A stretch of 6,500 nt of DNA from Verrucomicrobiota bacterium (GCA_008932955.1 WBXE01000138.1:1-6500); one strand, 5' to 3'. Positions 1 through 6,365 are shown, counted from the stretch's first letter. Notes: generated from the sequence alone by a model not told the origin. Program-made: numbers and translations.

Positions 1-66
1 CGCTTTCTCAAGCCCGGATCCACATCCTACCACGCGCAGGACGTCATCGACCGCTTGCTGAGTTGA
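1..66 (+). CDS. C-terminal end of an unidentified protein (partial)
   Basis: Frame 1 is open from the window edge to a TGA at 64-66 and encodes the last 21 residues, ending in HAQDVIDRLLS. The gene begins outside the window, and this tail is too short to assign a family. Codon choice (many C- or G-ending codons) fits the rest of the window. The gene converges with the sugar transferase that ends at 354, and the hairpin array at 76-336 starts 9 nt after the stop, as expected for elements placed between convergent genes. The neighbouring sugar transferase might suggest a polysaccharide role, but nothing in these residues shows it. Confidence 0.5.
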   Translation, partial: RFLKPGSTSYHAQDVIDRLLS

Positions 67-75
67 TCTAGGAGT

Positions 76-336
76 GCGGCAGCTTGCTGCCGCCAGCCCC
101 AAGCCAGCTTGCTGGCGAGGGTCCACCTGAGTAGAACCTCATGCGCGGCGCTCCGCGCCCCGGCGGGCAAGCCCGCCCCCACCGAGGCGGGGGCAAGCCC
201 CCGCGCTCCTGCGCCAGCTTGCTGGCGAGGGTCTACCTGAGTAGAAGCTCATGCGCGGCGCTCCGCGCCCCGGCGGGCAAGCCCGCCCCCACCAAGGCGG
301 GGGCAAGCCCCCGCGCTCCTGCGCCAGCTTGCTGGC
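76..336. repeat. REP-like array of GC-rich hairpins
   Basis: The intergenic gap 67-353 is almost filled with short inverted repeats. Most have the centre GC-AA-GC or GC-TT-GC: 76-93 (8-bp stem), 103-116 (6-bp), 162-177 (7-bp), 187-204 (8-bp), 213-226, 272-287, 297-314 and 323-336, all perfect stems with a 2-nt centre. Two further hairpins, 143-158 and 253-268 (GCGCGG/CCGCGC stems), have a 4-nt spacer. The layout resembles REP/BIME elements known from other bacteria, which sit between convergent genes and can act in termination, mRNA 3' protection or gyrase binding. No transposase (such as a TnpA-REP/RAYT) is present in the window. Reading frames crossing the array are artefacts of its composition. 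Confidence 0.85.
103..322. repeat. Two tandem 110-bp repeat units plus a partial third
   Basis: Positions 103-212 and 213-322 are direct copies with a period of exactly 110 bp, differing at only three sites (124/234 C to T, 137/247 C to G, 184/294 G to A). A third copy starts at 323 but keeps only the first 14 bases (GCCAGCTTGCTGGC) before diverging. Each unit holds four hairpins in the same order. The near identity points to recent duplication by unequal recombination or slippage. Confidence 0.9.
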
Positions 337-353
337 TTGAGGTTGGCAGGGGG

Positions 354-1172
354 TCAGGCCATCCAGTGTCTGCCTAGGGCGAGGGGAGTTTGCAACATGA
401 TGGTGAAATCCGCCCATGCTGAGAGCCGATCAACGTACTCGATATCCATTCCCATCATCTCGCGGAATGTCGTGGCCTGGGTCCGTTTGATCTGCCAGAG
501 CCCGGTCAGCCCGGGGGGCACGGCAAAGCGGCGGTAGTGAGCGGAAGCGTAGAGTGGGAATTCACTCGGCACGCAGGGGCGCGGCCCAACCATGCTCATT
601 TCCCCCCGCAGAACATTGACCAGCTGCGGCAGTTCATCGAGACCGAACATCCGGATACAACTCGCGCCTTTGATCAGGCGGTCATCCTCACGATCCAACT
701 TGATCATCGGCCGGTTGCTGGCAATCAGCCGCCTGACGTGAGCTTCGTGGATGGCAGGATCCGCCCCCGGCCGCATCGTCCGGGTCTTGTACATCGTGAA
801 GGGCTTGCCGCCGCAGCCGATGCGTGTCTGCCGGAAGATAAAGGGGCCCGGCGATACCAGTTTGACCCAACAAAATAACAACGGCAGCAGGCTCAAGGTC
901 AGCGGCAGGATCAACACCAAGCACAACAGATCCAAACTACGCTTCCAACGGGGCATCGGCGGGCTTGTCAGCCCCGGCACGACCCGCCTGTGAGCAGACG
1001 AGCGGGGCTGGGAGCGGGTGGTACGGGTTGGAGATTTTCTCTCCGGTTTGCGACCCGCTGGCTGTTTTGAAAAGCGGCAGCGGGAGGCATGTAGAGATCT
1101 GTCGCGGAAGCGGGAATTTGAAAGAGCAAGCATGGCCGAGGGCGTTAGAAAAATCGCGACTCTTTGAGCCAT
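354..1172 (-). CDS. Polyprenyl-phosphate sugar-1-phosphate transferase (bacterial sugar transferase family)
   Basis: Membrane phosphoglycosyl transferase that moves a sugar-1-phosphate from a nucleotide sugar to undecaprenyl phosphate, the first membrane step of exopolysaccharide, capsule or glycan assembly. With this start it has 272 residues. The family domain covers about residues 77-270: a KRSLDLL entry, a hydrophobic helix at about 82-102 (probably the re-entrant membrane helix), SPGP at 107-110, an FRQTRIG segment, the catalytic Asp-Glu pair in GLDELPQ (D179, E180), VGPRP at 195-199 and PGLTGLWQI at 220-228. It is the short (PglC-like) architecture, without the extra membrane helices of WcaJ-type proteins. 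The start is uncertain. ATG at 1172 has GGAG 6 nt upstream and AGGAG slightly further up. However, residues 1-72 are Arg/Ser-rich and look non-coding, so a start near the ATG at 956 (about 200 residues) is a real alternative; a GTG at 1229 is less likely. The sugar substrate cannot be read from sequence. Confidence 0.88.
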   Translation of the reverse strand: MAQRVAIFLTPSAMLALSNSRFRDRSLHASRCRFSKQPAGRKPERKSPTRTTRSQPRSSAHRRVVPGLTSPPMPRWKRSLDLLCLVLILPLTLSLLPLLFCWVKLVSPGPFIFRQTRIGCGGKPFTMYKTRTMRPGADPAIHEAHVRRLIASNRPMIKLDREDDRLIKGASCIRMFGLDELPQLVNVLRGEMSMVGPRPCVPSEFPLYASAHYRRFAVPPGLTGLWQIKRTQATTFREMMGMDIEYVDRLSAWADFTIMLQTPLALGRHWMA

Positions 1173-1278
1173 CCGGCTCTCCGGACTCCTCTTCAGATAC
1201 CCGAAAAGCAAAATCCTCAAGCCGCTCACAAGCGCGGCCGGATTTGTAGGGTTTTTTGAAATCAGGGCCTAGTTATGC

Positions 1279-1313
1279 CTTAATATATTCACCTATCCGA
1301 AGCATCATTGCCA
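1279..1313 (-). promoter_or_regulatory. Possible AT-rich promoter of the sugar transferase gene
   Basis: The gap between the OsmC gene and the sugar transferase (1173-1304) contains an AT-rich patch unlike its GC-rich surroundings. Read on the minus strand it gives TATATT (1288-1283) as a possible -10 box, with only a poor -35 candidate (TGGCAA, 1313-1308, spacing 19). No convincing terminator follows the OsmC gene, so read-through from the upstream gene set is also possible. The rest of the gap shows no recognised element. Confidence 0.2.
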
Positions 1314-1712
1314 GTGCCAGTGCATGAGCACCTCGATGTCCGGATGGATACTGTGATACACCGGGCAGGAGCGGGCGGCACTTTCAAACACCTTGCGTTC
1401 TGGGTGGCTTGCCGGCAGCGGCATACTGACGTCAACTTCCAGACAGCTGATGCGGCGTGGCAGTTCATCCGACATGAATTTGCGCACTGTCACCTTCAAT
1501 CCCGCGAGCGGGATATCCTTGCGGCGGGCGACAATTCCCATCACTGTTGCCATGCAAGTGCCCACGGCGGTGGCGACCAGGTCAGTAGGCGAAAATGCCT
1601 CGCCACGGCCGTTGTTATCCACTGGTGCGTCGGTTTCCAGGCGGCTTCCGGAGGGTCCGTGGAGTGCGGTGCAATGCAGATCGCCTGCGTAATCGATGAT
1701 AATTTCAACCAT
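1305..1712 (-). CDS. OsmC/Ohr-family protein
   Basis: Small cytoplasmic protein (135 residues) of the OsmC/Ohr superfamily, whose characterised members reduce organic hydroperoxides with a pair of cysteines. Visible family marks are the FSPTDLVATAVGTC segment (residues 40-53), with the first conserved Cys at C53 at the start of the central helix, and SCPVYHSI (115-122) with the second at C116. The length matches the YhfA-like branch. The start is ATG at 1712: upstream sequence in the same frame is antisense to the kinase 3' end and does not look like protein. There is no clear Shine-Dalgarno, but the gene starts only 25 nt after the kinase stop, so it is probably the third gene of the sigma-kinase transcript. 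It ends in an unusual HWHWQ tail. Family assignment is firm; peroxidase activity and substrate are inferred. Confidence 0.9.
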   Translation of the reverse strand: MVEIIIDYAGDLHCTALHGPSGSRLETDAPVDNNGRGEAFSPTDLVATAVGTCMATVMGIVARRKDIPLAGLKVTVRKFMSDELPRRISCLEVDVSMPLPASHPERKVFESAARSCPVYHSIHPDIEVLMHWHWQ

Positions 1713-1737
1713 TGGAGTTTTTTTCGGTGGGGGCGCG

Positions 1738-4320
1738 TCAGGGCGGATCGCTGTCGGGCGGTGGCGCCGCCTCGCTGACCGTTGAAATTTTGGCCAACAC
1801 CACCCGGAAGCCATAGATATCCGAGGCGGTGTCTGGGGGTTGGGGATAGCGCGAGCCGGAGTAGAGGTTTTCCTCCTGATAGGTATTCCAGCCGCCGCCA
1901 CGCAGCACCCCGAGCCGGTTGGGATCAACCAACGAGTAGGCGTCGGCTACCCACTCGTAAACATTGCCACTCAAATCAAAAATCCCCTTCGAATTCGCCG
2001 CAAAGGAACCGACCGGGGCAGTTTGTGCAAAGCCATCGTCGTAGCCAGGAAGCGTCCGTTCACCCGCCATTCCCGGCTCCAGTGCCGCCGAGGCATCGGC
2101 AAAATTGCCCGTCTTGGTCGGCGGTGGCCACTGGATGCCCCAAGGGAAGATCCGTTCCTTGTGGGCATCGCGCCAGTTGGGACTGAGGCCCTGAGCTTCC
2201 TCCAGGCCGACCATCTGGCTCCATTCCACATCGGTGGGCAAGCGGTACAGGTGGGAGCTGCCGATGCGCTCGACGCCGGGTTGGCGCTCGCGCTCGGTGA
2301 GCCACTCGCAGAATGCCACCGCGTCATCGCGGGTGACGAGCACCACTGGATGATCTGGCGTCTGCACAAACCCCGGGGCCAAGGGCGGGCGCCGCTTGCT
2401 TTCCTTAATAAACCGATCGTAATCGCGCAGCCGTGTCTCCCAAATCGACACCATCAGGTCTTGGCCGATGGGCACGAAGCGCATGCCGATGCCATTTTGC
2501 CAAGGTCGGCCGAAAATCACCCCCTGATTCTCCATCAGGGTGACGCTCAGTGACAGCGTCTGACCGGGTTTGATCATGAGTTTTTGGGTTTCTGGTTTGT
2601 ACCCCTCGTGCACGATGATCAGCTCGGCCGCTCCGGGCTTCACCTTGGGAATGATCAACGGCTCGCTGGCAAAACCCACCGGCGCCCCATTCAAGTACAC
2701 CTCCGCTCCTGCCGGGTGGGTCGTTAACTCAATGCTCGCGTACACGATAGGGCGCACCATCACTCGAAACGGCCGCAGCCCGTCGCGCCGCGCCCGCTTG
2801 CTCAAGCCGGGGTGCGCAAACAATGGCTCCAGCTGTGGCAACACCTCGTGATCCTCGGTCAGAAACCCCGCCTTGATGCCGCCATTGCGCAGCCAGTTGC
2901 AGAACACCGCCGATTCCTCCGCGCTACACAGCATCACTCTGGCTGGCTGACCGTTGTGCGGAAAATCTAAAACCTCTGCCGTGCCTGCTCCACGCTTGCT
3001 CTCCTCTAAAAACTTGTTCCAGACCTCCTCGCTGACGAATTCAAAGCCGACATGTTCGCCGCCCACCGCCTGATAGGAGTCGCCGAACTGATCGAGCCAC
3101 GCGCAGCCGGGCTGCGGCGGCGAATATACGTCCAAGGCCTTGAAAATTGCCTGCGGCTCATTCACCGAGCTGGGCCCGAGCTTGGCGCTGACGCTGACCG
3201 GGCGATAGCCGTGCTTCTGGATAGTGAAAGTGATGTCCTCGCCGACCGCTGCGCTCATGGTAGCGGTGGGCGTAGTCCCAATCCAACGGCCCGCGGCATC
3301 GAGCACATCGGCCGTGTCGGGCGTGCTCACCACCCGGAATCGGCCGACCTCGGCAGGCGCAGCCGGCACCGCGCGGCCGGAGCCCAAGGCCAGCCAATCG
3401 TGGCTTTTGGCCACCTGCCACAGCGCCGCGCAGCAAGCGACGAGCGACAGGAGAGTGATCCAGGCGGCACTGACACGGCGCGGGCGGCGTTTGCCGCGCT
3501 GCAACAGGCGCAGGGCCTCGGCGAGATGCGCGGCGTGGGTGATTTTGCGTTTGGAAACGCGCGGCTCGCATACGTCGCAAATAATACTGTTGAGCTCCAG
3601 CCAGCGCTTGTGGTTGGTTTCGCCCGATAGATCATCGGGGAGCTCGGGGAAATCCAAGCGGTCCTTGCCGGTGACAATCTCATAGAGCACCTTGCCTAGG
3701 CTGTACACATCTGCTTGGGCCGAGCCAGGGCCTTCCGGCGGCACAAAGCCTTCCGTCCCGACAAAAGTGCGCTGGCCGCGCGCCGCCACCAGCCCAATGT
3801 CCGCCAGCTTGGCCTTGCCATTGACAAAGATTACGTTCGACGGCTTCACGTCGCGATGCGCCAACCCGCATTCGTGCAAATGATGGAGGGCCTCGGCCAA
3901 GCGCAGACCGACGTCGATGCACAAGGGCAGGGCCAAGCGTTCGGCGGTGGCGGATTTTACATCCGGCCGCAAGGTGCGTGCCTCGTACTCGATCGGATTG
4001 ATGTCTTGGCCGCTGCGCACGTCATCGCCCAACTCCATCACGTAGTAGTAAAAGGATATCCCGTCGGGGCTGCGGCCGACGTGGAGGATATTGACCAAGC
4101 CCGGGTGATCGCGCGAGATGGGCTCGAATTTCAAAATCCCCTCAAATTCCCGCTCAAAGGTCCGCGCGTCATCAAAATCCTCGCGCCACACGACTTTTAC
4201 CGCCCGCCAGGCGCCGGTGACCCCGCGCCCTAACCAGACCTCGCCATACGCCCCGCCGCCGATTTTGCGCAGGATTTCATGATCCGGGATCAGTGGGTCG
4301 GGTCGGGATTTAATCCGCAT
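1738..4320 (-). CDS. Membrane Ser/Thr protein kinase with PEGA and SUMF1-like domains
   Basis: Hanks-type kinase, 860 residues from the ATG at 4320. The kinase domain (about 13-275) shows a Gly-rich loop GGGAYGEV (21-28), VAIK lysine K42, catalytic HRDVKPSN (155-162, D157), metal-binding D174 in a DIG version of the DFG motif, a PPE version of APE (194-196) and DVYSLG (204-209). A basic RRPRR stretch precedes one membrane helix (about 283-303), so the rest should lie outside the cytoplasm. That part contains a PEGA-like domain (about 325-395), a reduced SUMF1-like segment (about 420-524), a clear PEGA domain (about 526-597) and a fuller SUMF1 domain (about 600-846) with RLPTDVEW, FPWG, GIFDLSGNVYEW and RGGGW. 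It ends in a Pro/Asp-rich tail. SUMF1 domains here probably bind ligand or partner rather than oxidise cysteine, as the catalytic cysteines are absent. The ATG lies inside the sigma-factor gene (11-bp overlap), suggesting coupled translation. A GTG at 4359 would add 13 residues and is less likely. Confidence 0.93.
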   Translation of the reverse strand: MRIKSRPDPLIPDHEILRKIGGGAYGEVWLGRGVTGAWRAVKVVWREDFDDARTFEREFEGILKFEPISRDHPGLVNILHVGRSPDGISFYYYVMELGDDVRSGQDINPIEYEARTLRPDVKSATAERLALPLCIDVGLRLAEALHHLHECGLAHRDVKPSNVIFVNGKAKLADIGLVAARGQRTFVGTEGFVPPEGPGSAQADVYSLGKVLYEIVTGKDRLDFPELPDDLSGETNHKRWLELNSIICDVCEPRVSKRKITHAAHLAEALRLLQRGKRRPRRVSAAWITLLSLVACCAALWQVAKSHDWLALGSGRAVPAAPAEVGRFRVVSTPDTADVLDAAGRWIGTTPTATMSAAVGEDITFTIQKHGYRPVSVSAKLGPSSVNEPQAIFKALDVYSPPQPGCAWLDQFGDSYQAVGGEHVGFEFVSEEVWNKFLEESKRGAGTAEVLDFPHNGQPARVMLCSAEESAVFCNWLRNGGIKAGFLTEDHEVLPQLEPLFAHPGLSKRARRDGLRPFRVMVRPIVYASIELTTHPAGAEVYLNGAPVGFASEPLIIPKVKPGAAELIIVHEGYKPETQKLMIKPGQTLSLSVTLMENQGVIFGRPWQNGIGMRFVPIGQDLMVSIWETRLRDYDRFIKESKRRPPLAPGFVQTPDHPVVLVTRDDAVAFCEWLTERERQPGVERIGSSHLYRLPTDVEWSQMVGLEEAQGLSPNWRDAHKERIFPWGIQWPPPTKTGNFADASAALEPGMAGERTLPGYDDGFAQTAPVGSFAANSKGIFDLSGNVYEWVADAYSLVDPNRLGVLRGGGWNTYQEENLYSGSRYPQPPDTASDIYGFRVVLAKISTVSEAAPPPDSDPP

Positions 4321-5035
4321 CGGCGTCGAGTTTTTCGAGTTCGCGTTTGAGCACGGCACCCACCCGGTGTTTCGCCAAATACACCTGCGCCATGCTCACA
4401 TGCAAATGATCCTGCACCTTCTTCGCCTCCCATTGCTTGATCACATAACAATCAAATATCTGATATTGTTTGGGCGATACCTGGGCCTTGACCCGCGTGA
4501 GCGCCGCATCCGCCACATTTTTTTTCCACTCCATGTCCCACAGCCGCGACAACACATCTCCGTTGGGATCTTCCACCCGGTCAATCACGGCGGTCTTGCG
4601 ATCATTTTCCCAATCCCCAACCACCATCGCCGTATCCTTCTTGCGCTTGCGAAACTGGTCGTTGATGCGCCAGCGCGTCATATTCATCAACCACGTCTTG
4701 AACGAGCCCTGTGCCGGATCGTAGAGATTTTTCTTACTCTGCTTGGCGATCGATAAAATCGTCTCCTGCACGCAGTCAAACGCCTCGTCCGAGCGCAGCC
4801 CGGCCTTGACCGCCACCGAGTAAATCAAGCGCCAGTAGATCTGGTAAAATTCATCCCAGGCTCGCTGATCCTCCCAGTTGTCGAGCTTGGCGATCAAGCT
4901 CTTACGCGTCTTCGCGTACGTCTCCCCCAGAATCGCGTCCCCCAGCAACGCTTCTGGTACTTTCCCGGTTGGTTCGTTTCCCTCGGCCATCTGGCCGCAG
5001 TGTACCAGATCTGCCCCCACTTGTCTTTCACTCAT
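4310..5035 (-). CDS. ECF-type RNA polymerase sigma factor
   Basis: Sigma-70 family factor of the extracytoplasmic-function type, 241 residues from the ATG at 5035. Region 2 spans about residues 45-132 (WEDQRAWDEFYQIYWRLIY, then a DCVQETILSIAK helix and FKTWLMNMTRWRINDQFRKRK, the region that binds core polymerase and the -10 element). Region 4 spans about 170-235 and includes a helix-turn-helix around WEAKKVQDHLHVSMAQVYLAKHRV positions 202-225. A linker of about 40 residues joins them. The first 44 residues are a weakly conserved-looking extension, and ATG at 4990 (226 residues) is an alternative start; neither start has a good Shine-Dalgarno. No anti-sigma factor is adjacent. Instead the kinase starts inside this gene, which fits PVC-group ECF factors encoded next to Ser/Thr kinases and suggests control by phosphorylation (inference). 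Confidence 0.92.
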   Translation of the reverse strand: MSERQVGADLVHCGQMAEGNEPTGKVPEALLGDAILGETYAKTRKSLIAKLDNWEDQRAWDEFYQIYWRLIYSVAVKAGLRSDEAFDCVQETILSIAKQSKKNLYDPAQGSFKTWLMNMTRWRINDQFRKRKKDTAMVVGDWENDRKTAVIDRVEDPNGDVLSRLWDMEWKKNVADAALTRVKAQVSPKQYQIFDCYVIKQWEAKKVQDHLHVSMAQVYLAKHRVGAVLKRELEKLDADAD

Positions 5036-5162
5036 TACGAAACTTCATATCTCGTGATGCGGGCTGCCAGTGGCCGCGGTGAGGGCTGCTTTGCCGAATT
5101 CGCCGGGAAATAGATCTTTTTTCTATTGCGGCAGCTCGTGCATGGGACAAGCTCGGTTCTGC

Positions 5163-5187
5163 GCGTGGCAGAGCGAATTGGCCACGC
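5163..5187. promoter_or_regulatory. Inverted repeat in the divergent promoter region
   Basis: A perfect 7-bp inverted repeat, GCGTGGC (5163-5169) and GCCACGC (5181-5187), separated by 11 nt with 18 bp between arm centres, sits 15 nt upstream of the dehydrogenase start. It could be an operator for a dimeric regulator or a hairpin in the 5' leader. The rest of the divergent region (5036-5202) holds an imperfect AT-centred hairpin at 5102-5132 (core AATAGA/TCTATT) but no convincing -35/-10 pair on either strand. Confidence 0.35.
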
Positions 5188-5202
5188 ATCCTACCTCAAA
5201 CG

Positions 5203-6111
5203 ATGAACCTGCCCCCTGTCATGCCCCCCAAAATCGGATTTGTTGGAGTTGGCCGCATGGGCGCCAACATGGCGCGACGTCTCAAGGATTGCGGGTTGAG
5301 CATCAGCGCCATCCATGATATCGACCCGGCCGCCGCCGCTGAGCTCGCCGCGGATCTTGGCGCCACTGCCACCACGACGCTCGCCGAGGTGACTGCCGCG
5401 GCGGATGTGATTATCACGGTCGTCACTGACGACGCGGCCATGCACCGCATCTTTGCCGCCAGCGGCGACAGCCTGCTTAGCGGTGCCCAAGGCCGCATCT
5501 TCATCAACTGCGCCACCGTGGCCCCTGCCACCCACCTGGCCGTCGAGGCCGCCGCTCTCAAGGTCGGCGCGCAATCCCTCGAAGCCTGCATGGCCAGCAG
5601 CATCACCCAAGCCCGCGATGGATCACTCTATATGATGGTGGCCGGTGAAGCGCAGGTTTTTGCCGCTGCCCAACCCTTGCTTCAAATGCTCAGCAGCCAG
5701 ATGCGATATGTCGGCCTAAGCGGCGAAGCGGCCAAGATCAAGGCGCTCGTCAACATGGTGATGAACATCAACACCGCAGGCCTCGCCGAGGGGCTTGGCC
5801 TGGCTGAGGCGCTCGGCCTCGATTTGGCCATGGTGCGTGAGATTTTCTCGCAGACCGGCGCTGCCTCCCGGGTGTTGGAGACGGATGGCGAAGACATGCA
5901 AATCCGCGACCACGCCTGCTATTTCAGTGCCGCGCATGCGGCCAAGGATAGTGGCATCGCCTTGGAACTGGCCAAGGCCCAAGCTATGACGTTGCCGCTG
6001 GCCGCTGCGACCAAGGCGCAGTTTGACCGTATGACCGCCGCTGGCCTGGGCGAGCTCGACAAGTCGGGCATCGCCGAACTCACCTTTAAAGGTCGCGGGA
6101 TACAGCCGTAA
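5203..6111 (+). CDS. NAD(P)-dependent beta-hydroxyacid dehydrogenase (3-hydroxyisobutyrate dehydrogenase-like)
   Basis: Cytoplasmic oxidoreductase of 302 residues, the usual length for this family, which interconverts beta-hydroxyacids and the matching semialdehydes or ketoacids with NAD(P). An N-terminal Rossmann fold starts with the nucleotide-binding loop GFVGVGRMG (residues 12-20). The C-terminal helical domain carries the catalytic lysine in KALVN (K180, with N184) and a late KD pair (K248, D249). The substrate-binding segment is atypical: the common DAPVSGG is replaced by EACMASS (127-133), and the usual D-x-S-T is NCAT (102-105). Substrate may therefore differ from 3-hydroxyisobutyrate, tartronate semialdehyde or succinic semialdehyde, and no symbol is given. 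ATG at 5221 (M7) is an alternative start; neither has a clear Shine-Dalgarno. It is divergent from the sigma-factor gene and appears to be a single-gene unit. Confidence 0.92.
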   Translation: MNLPPVMPPKIGFVGVGRMGANMARRLKDCGLSISAIHDIDPAAAAELAADLGATATTTLAEVTAAADVIITVVTDDAAMHRIFAASGDSLLSGAQGRIFINCATVAPATHLAVEAAALKVGAQSLEACMASSITQARDGSLYMMVAGEAQVFAAAQPLLQMLSSQMRYVGLSGEAAKIKALVNMVMNINTAGLAEGLGLAEALGLDLAMVREIFSQTGAASRVLETDGEDMQIRDHACYFSAAHAAKDSGIALELAKAQAMTLPLAAATKAQFDRMTAAGLGELDKSGIAELTFKGRGIQP

Positions 6112-6158
6112 GATCACGCGCCGCTACCAGACGCCTAGTCGGAACGAGTCCTCGCGCA

Positions 6159-6172
6159 GCTTGCGTGCAAGC
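6159..6172. repeat. Short perfect inverted repeat downstream of the dehydrogenase
   Basis: GCTTGC-GT-GCAAGC forms a 6-bp stem with a 2-nt centre, 47 nt after the dehydrogenase stop. There is no following T-run, so it is not a classical intrinsic terminator. Its arms match the GCTTGC/GCAAGC centres of the hairpins at 76-336, but the layout is different and the match may be chance. Otherwise the gap 6112-6286 shows no gene. Confidence 0.4.
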
Positions 6173-6254
6173 CTCCACGCAATCCAAGGGGTTAAAACCT
6201 GCGTTTCAGTGTAATCTGGAGCTGCCTAGGAATTTCATCTAAGGCCTTCCTGTG

Positions 6255-6288
6255 TAAAAAACCCTGTATGCAGCGGCGTTTTTCGCTG
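6255..6288 (-). terminator. Possible terminator after the tRNA gene
   Basis: Read on the minus strand, CAGCG (6288-6284) pairs with CGCTG (6275-6271) around an A-rich loop, followed after a 9-nt spacer by six T (6261-6256). The hairpin begins within the encoded CCA end of the tRNA. The gap between stem and T-run makes this a weak terminator candidate. Confidence 0.3.
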
Positions 6289-6361
6289 GAGCCGGCTATC
6301 GGACTTGAACCGATGACCTGCTGATTACAAATCAGCTGCTCTACCACTGAGCTAAGCCGGC
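6287..6361 (-). tRNA. tRNA-Thr (anticodon TGT)
   Basis: The minus strand folds into a complete 75-nt cloverleaf. The acceptor arms GCCGGCT (6361-6355) and AGCCGGC (6297-6291) pair, the D arm has GCTC/GAGC, and the anticodon arm GCTGA-TTTGTAA-TCAGC puts TGT at positions 34-36, which reads ACA and related Thr codons. The T arm is ATCGG-TTCAAGT-CCGAT. The discriminator base is T (6290) and CCA is encoded (6289-6287). No other tRNA is within the window. Confidence 0.97.
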
Positions 6362-6365
6362 CACG

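Noticed and set aside
103..336. Possible CRISPR array
   Set aside because: There are only two full units of 110 bp that are almost identical throughout, with no short repeat-unique spacer alternation and no cas genes.
139..417. Open reading frames on both strands across the hairpin array (141-377 plus, 139-417 minus)
   Set aside because: They follow the repeat unit and GC-rich composition, encode Pro/Arg/Gly-rich low-complexity sequence, and have no family features.
1713..1928. N-terminal extension of the OsmC protein to 1928
   Set aside because: This part overlaps the kinase 3' end in another frame and has non-protein-like composition; the OsmC fold starts at the ATG at 1712.
1840..2553. 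237-codon plus-strand frame opposite the kinase gene, plus others at 3052-3630 and 3715-4233
   Set aside because: They are antisense to conserved PEGA, SUMF1 and kinase motifs on the minus strand, which explain the open frame; their products resemble no known protein.
5095..5102. CGAATTCG palindrome in the divergent region
   Set aside because: An 8-bp palindrome is expected by chance at this scale and has no supporting context.
6287..6361. tRNA gene as an integration (att) site
   Set aside because: No integrase and no repeated tRNA 3' end are visible in the window.
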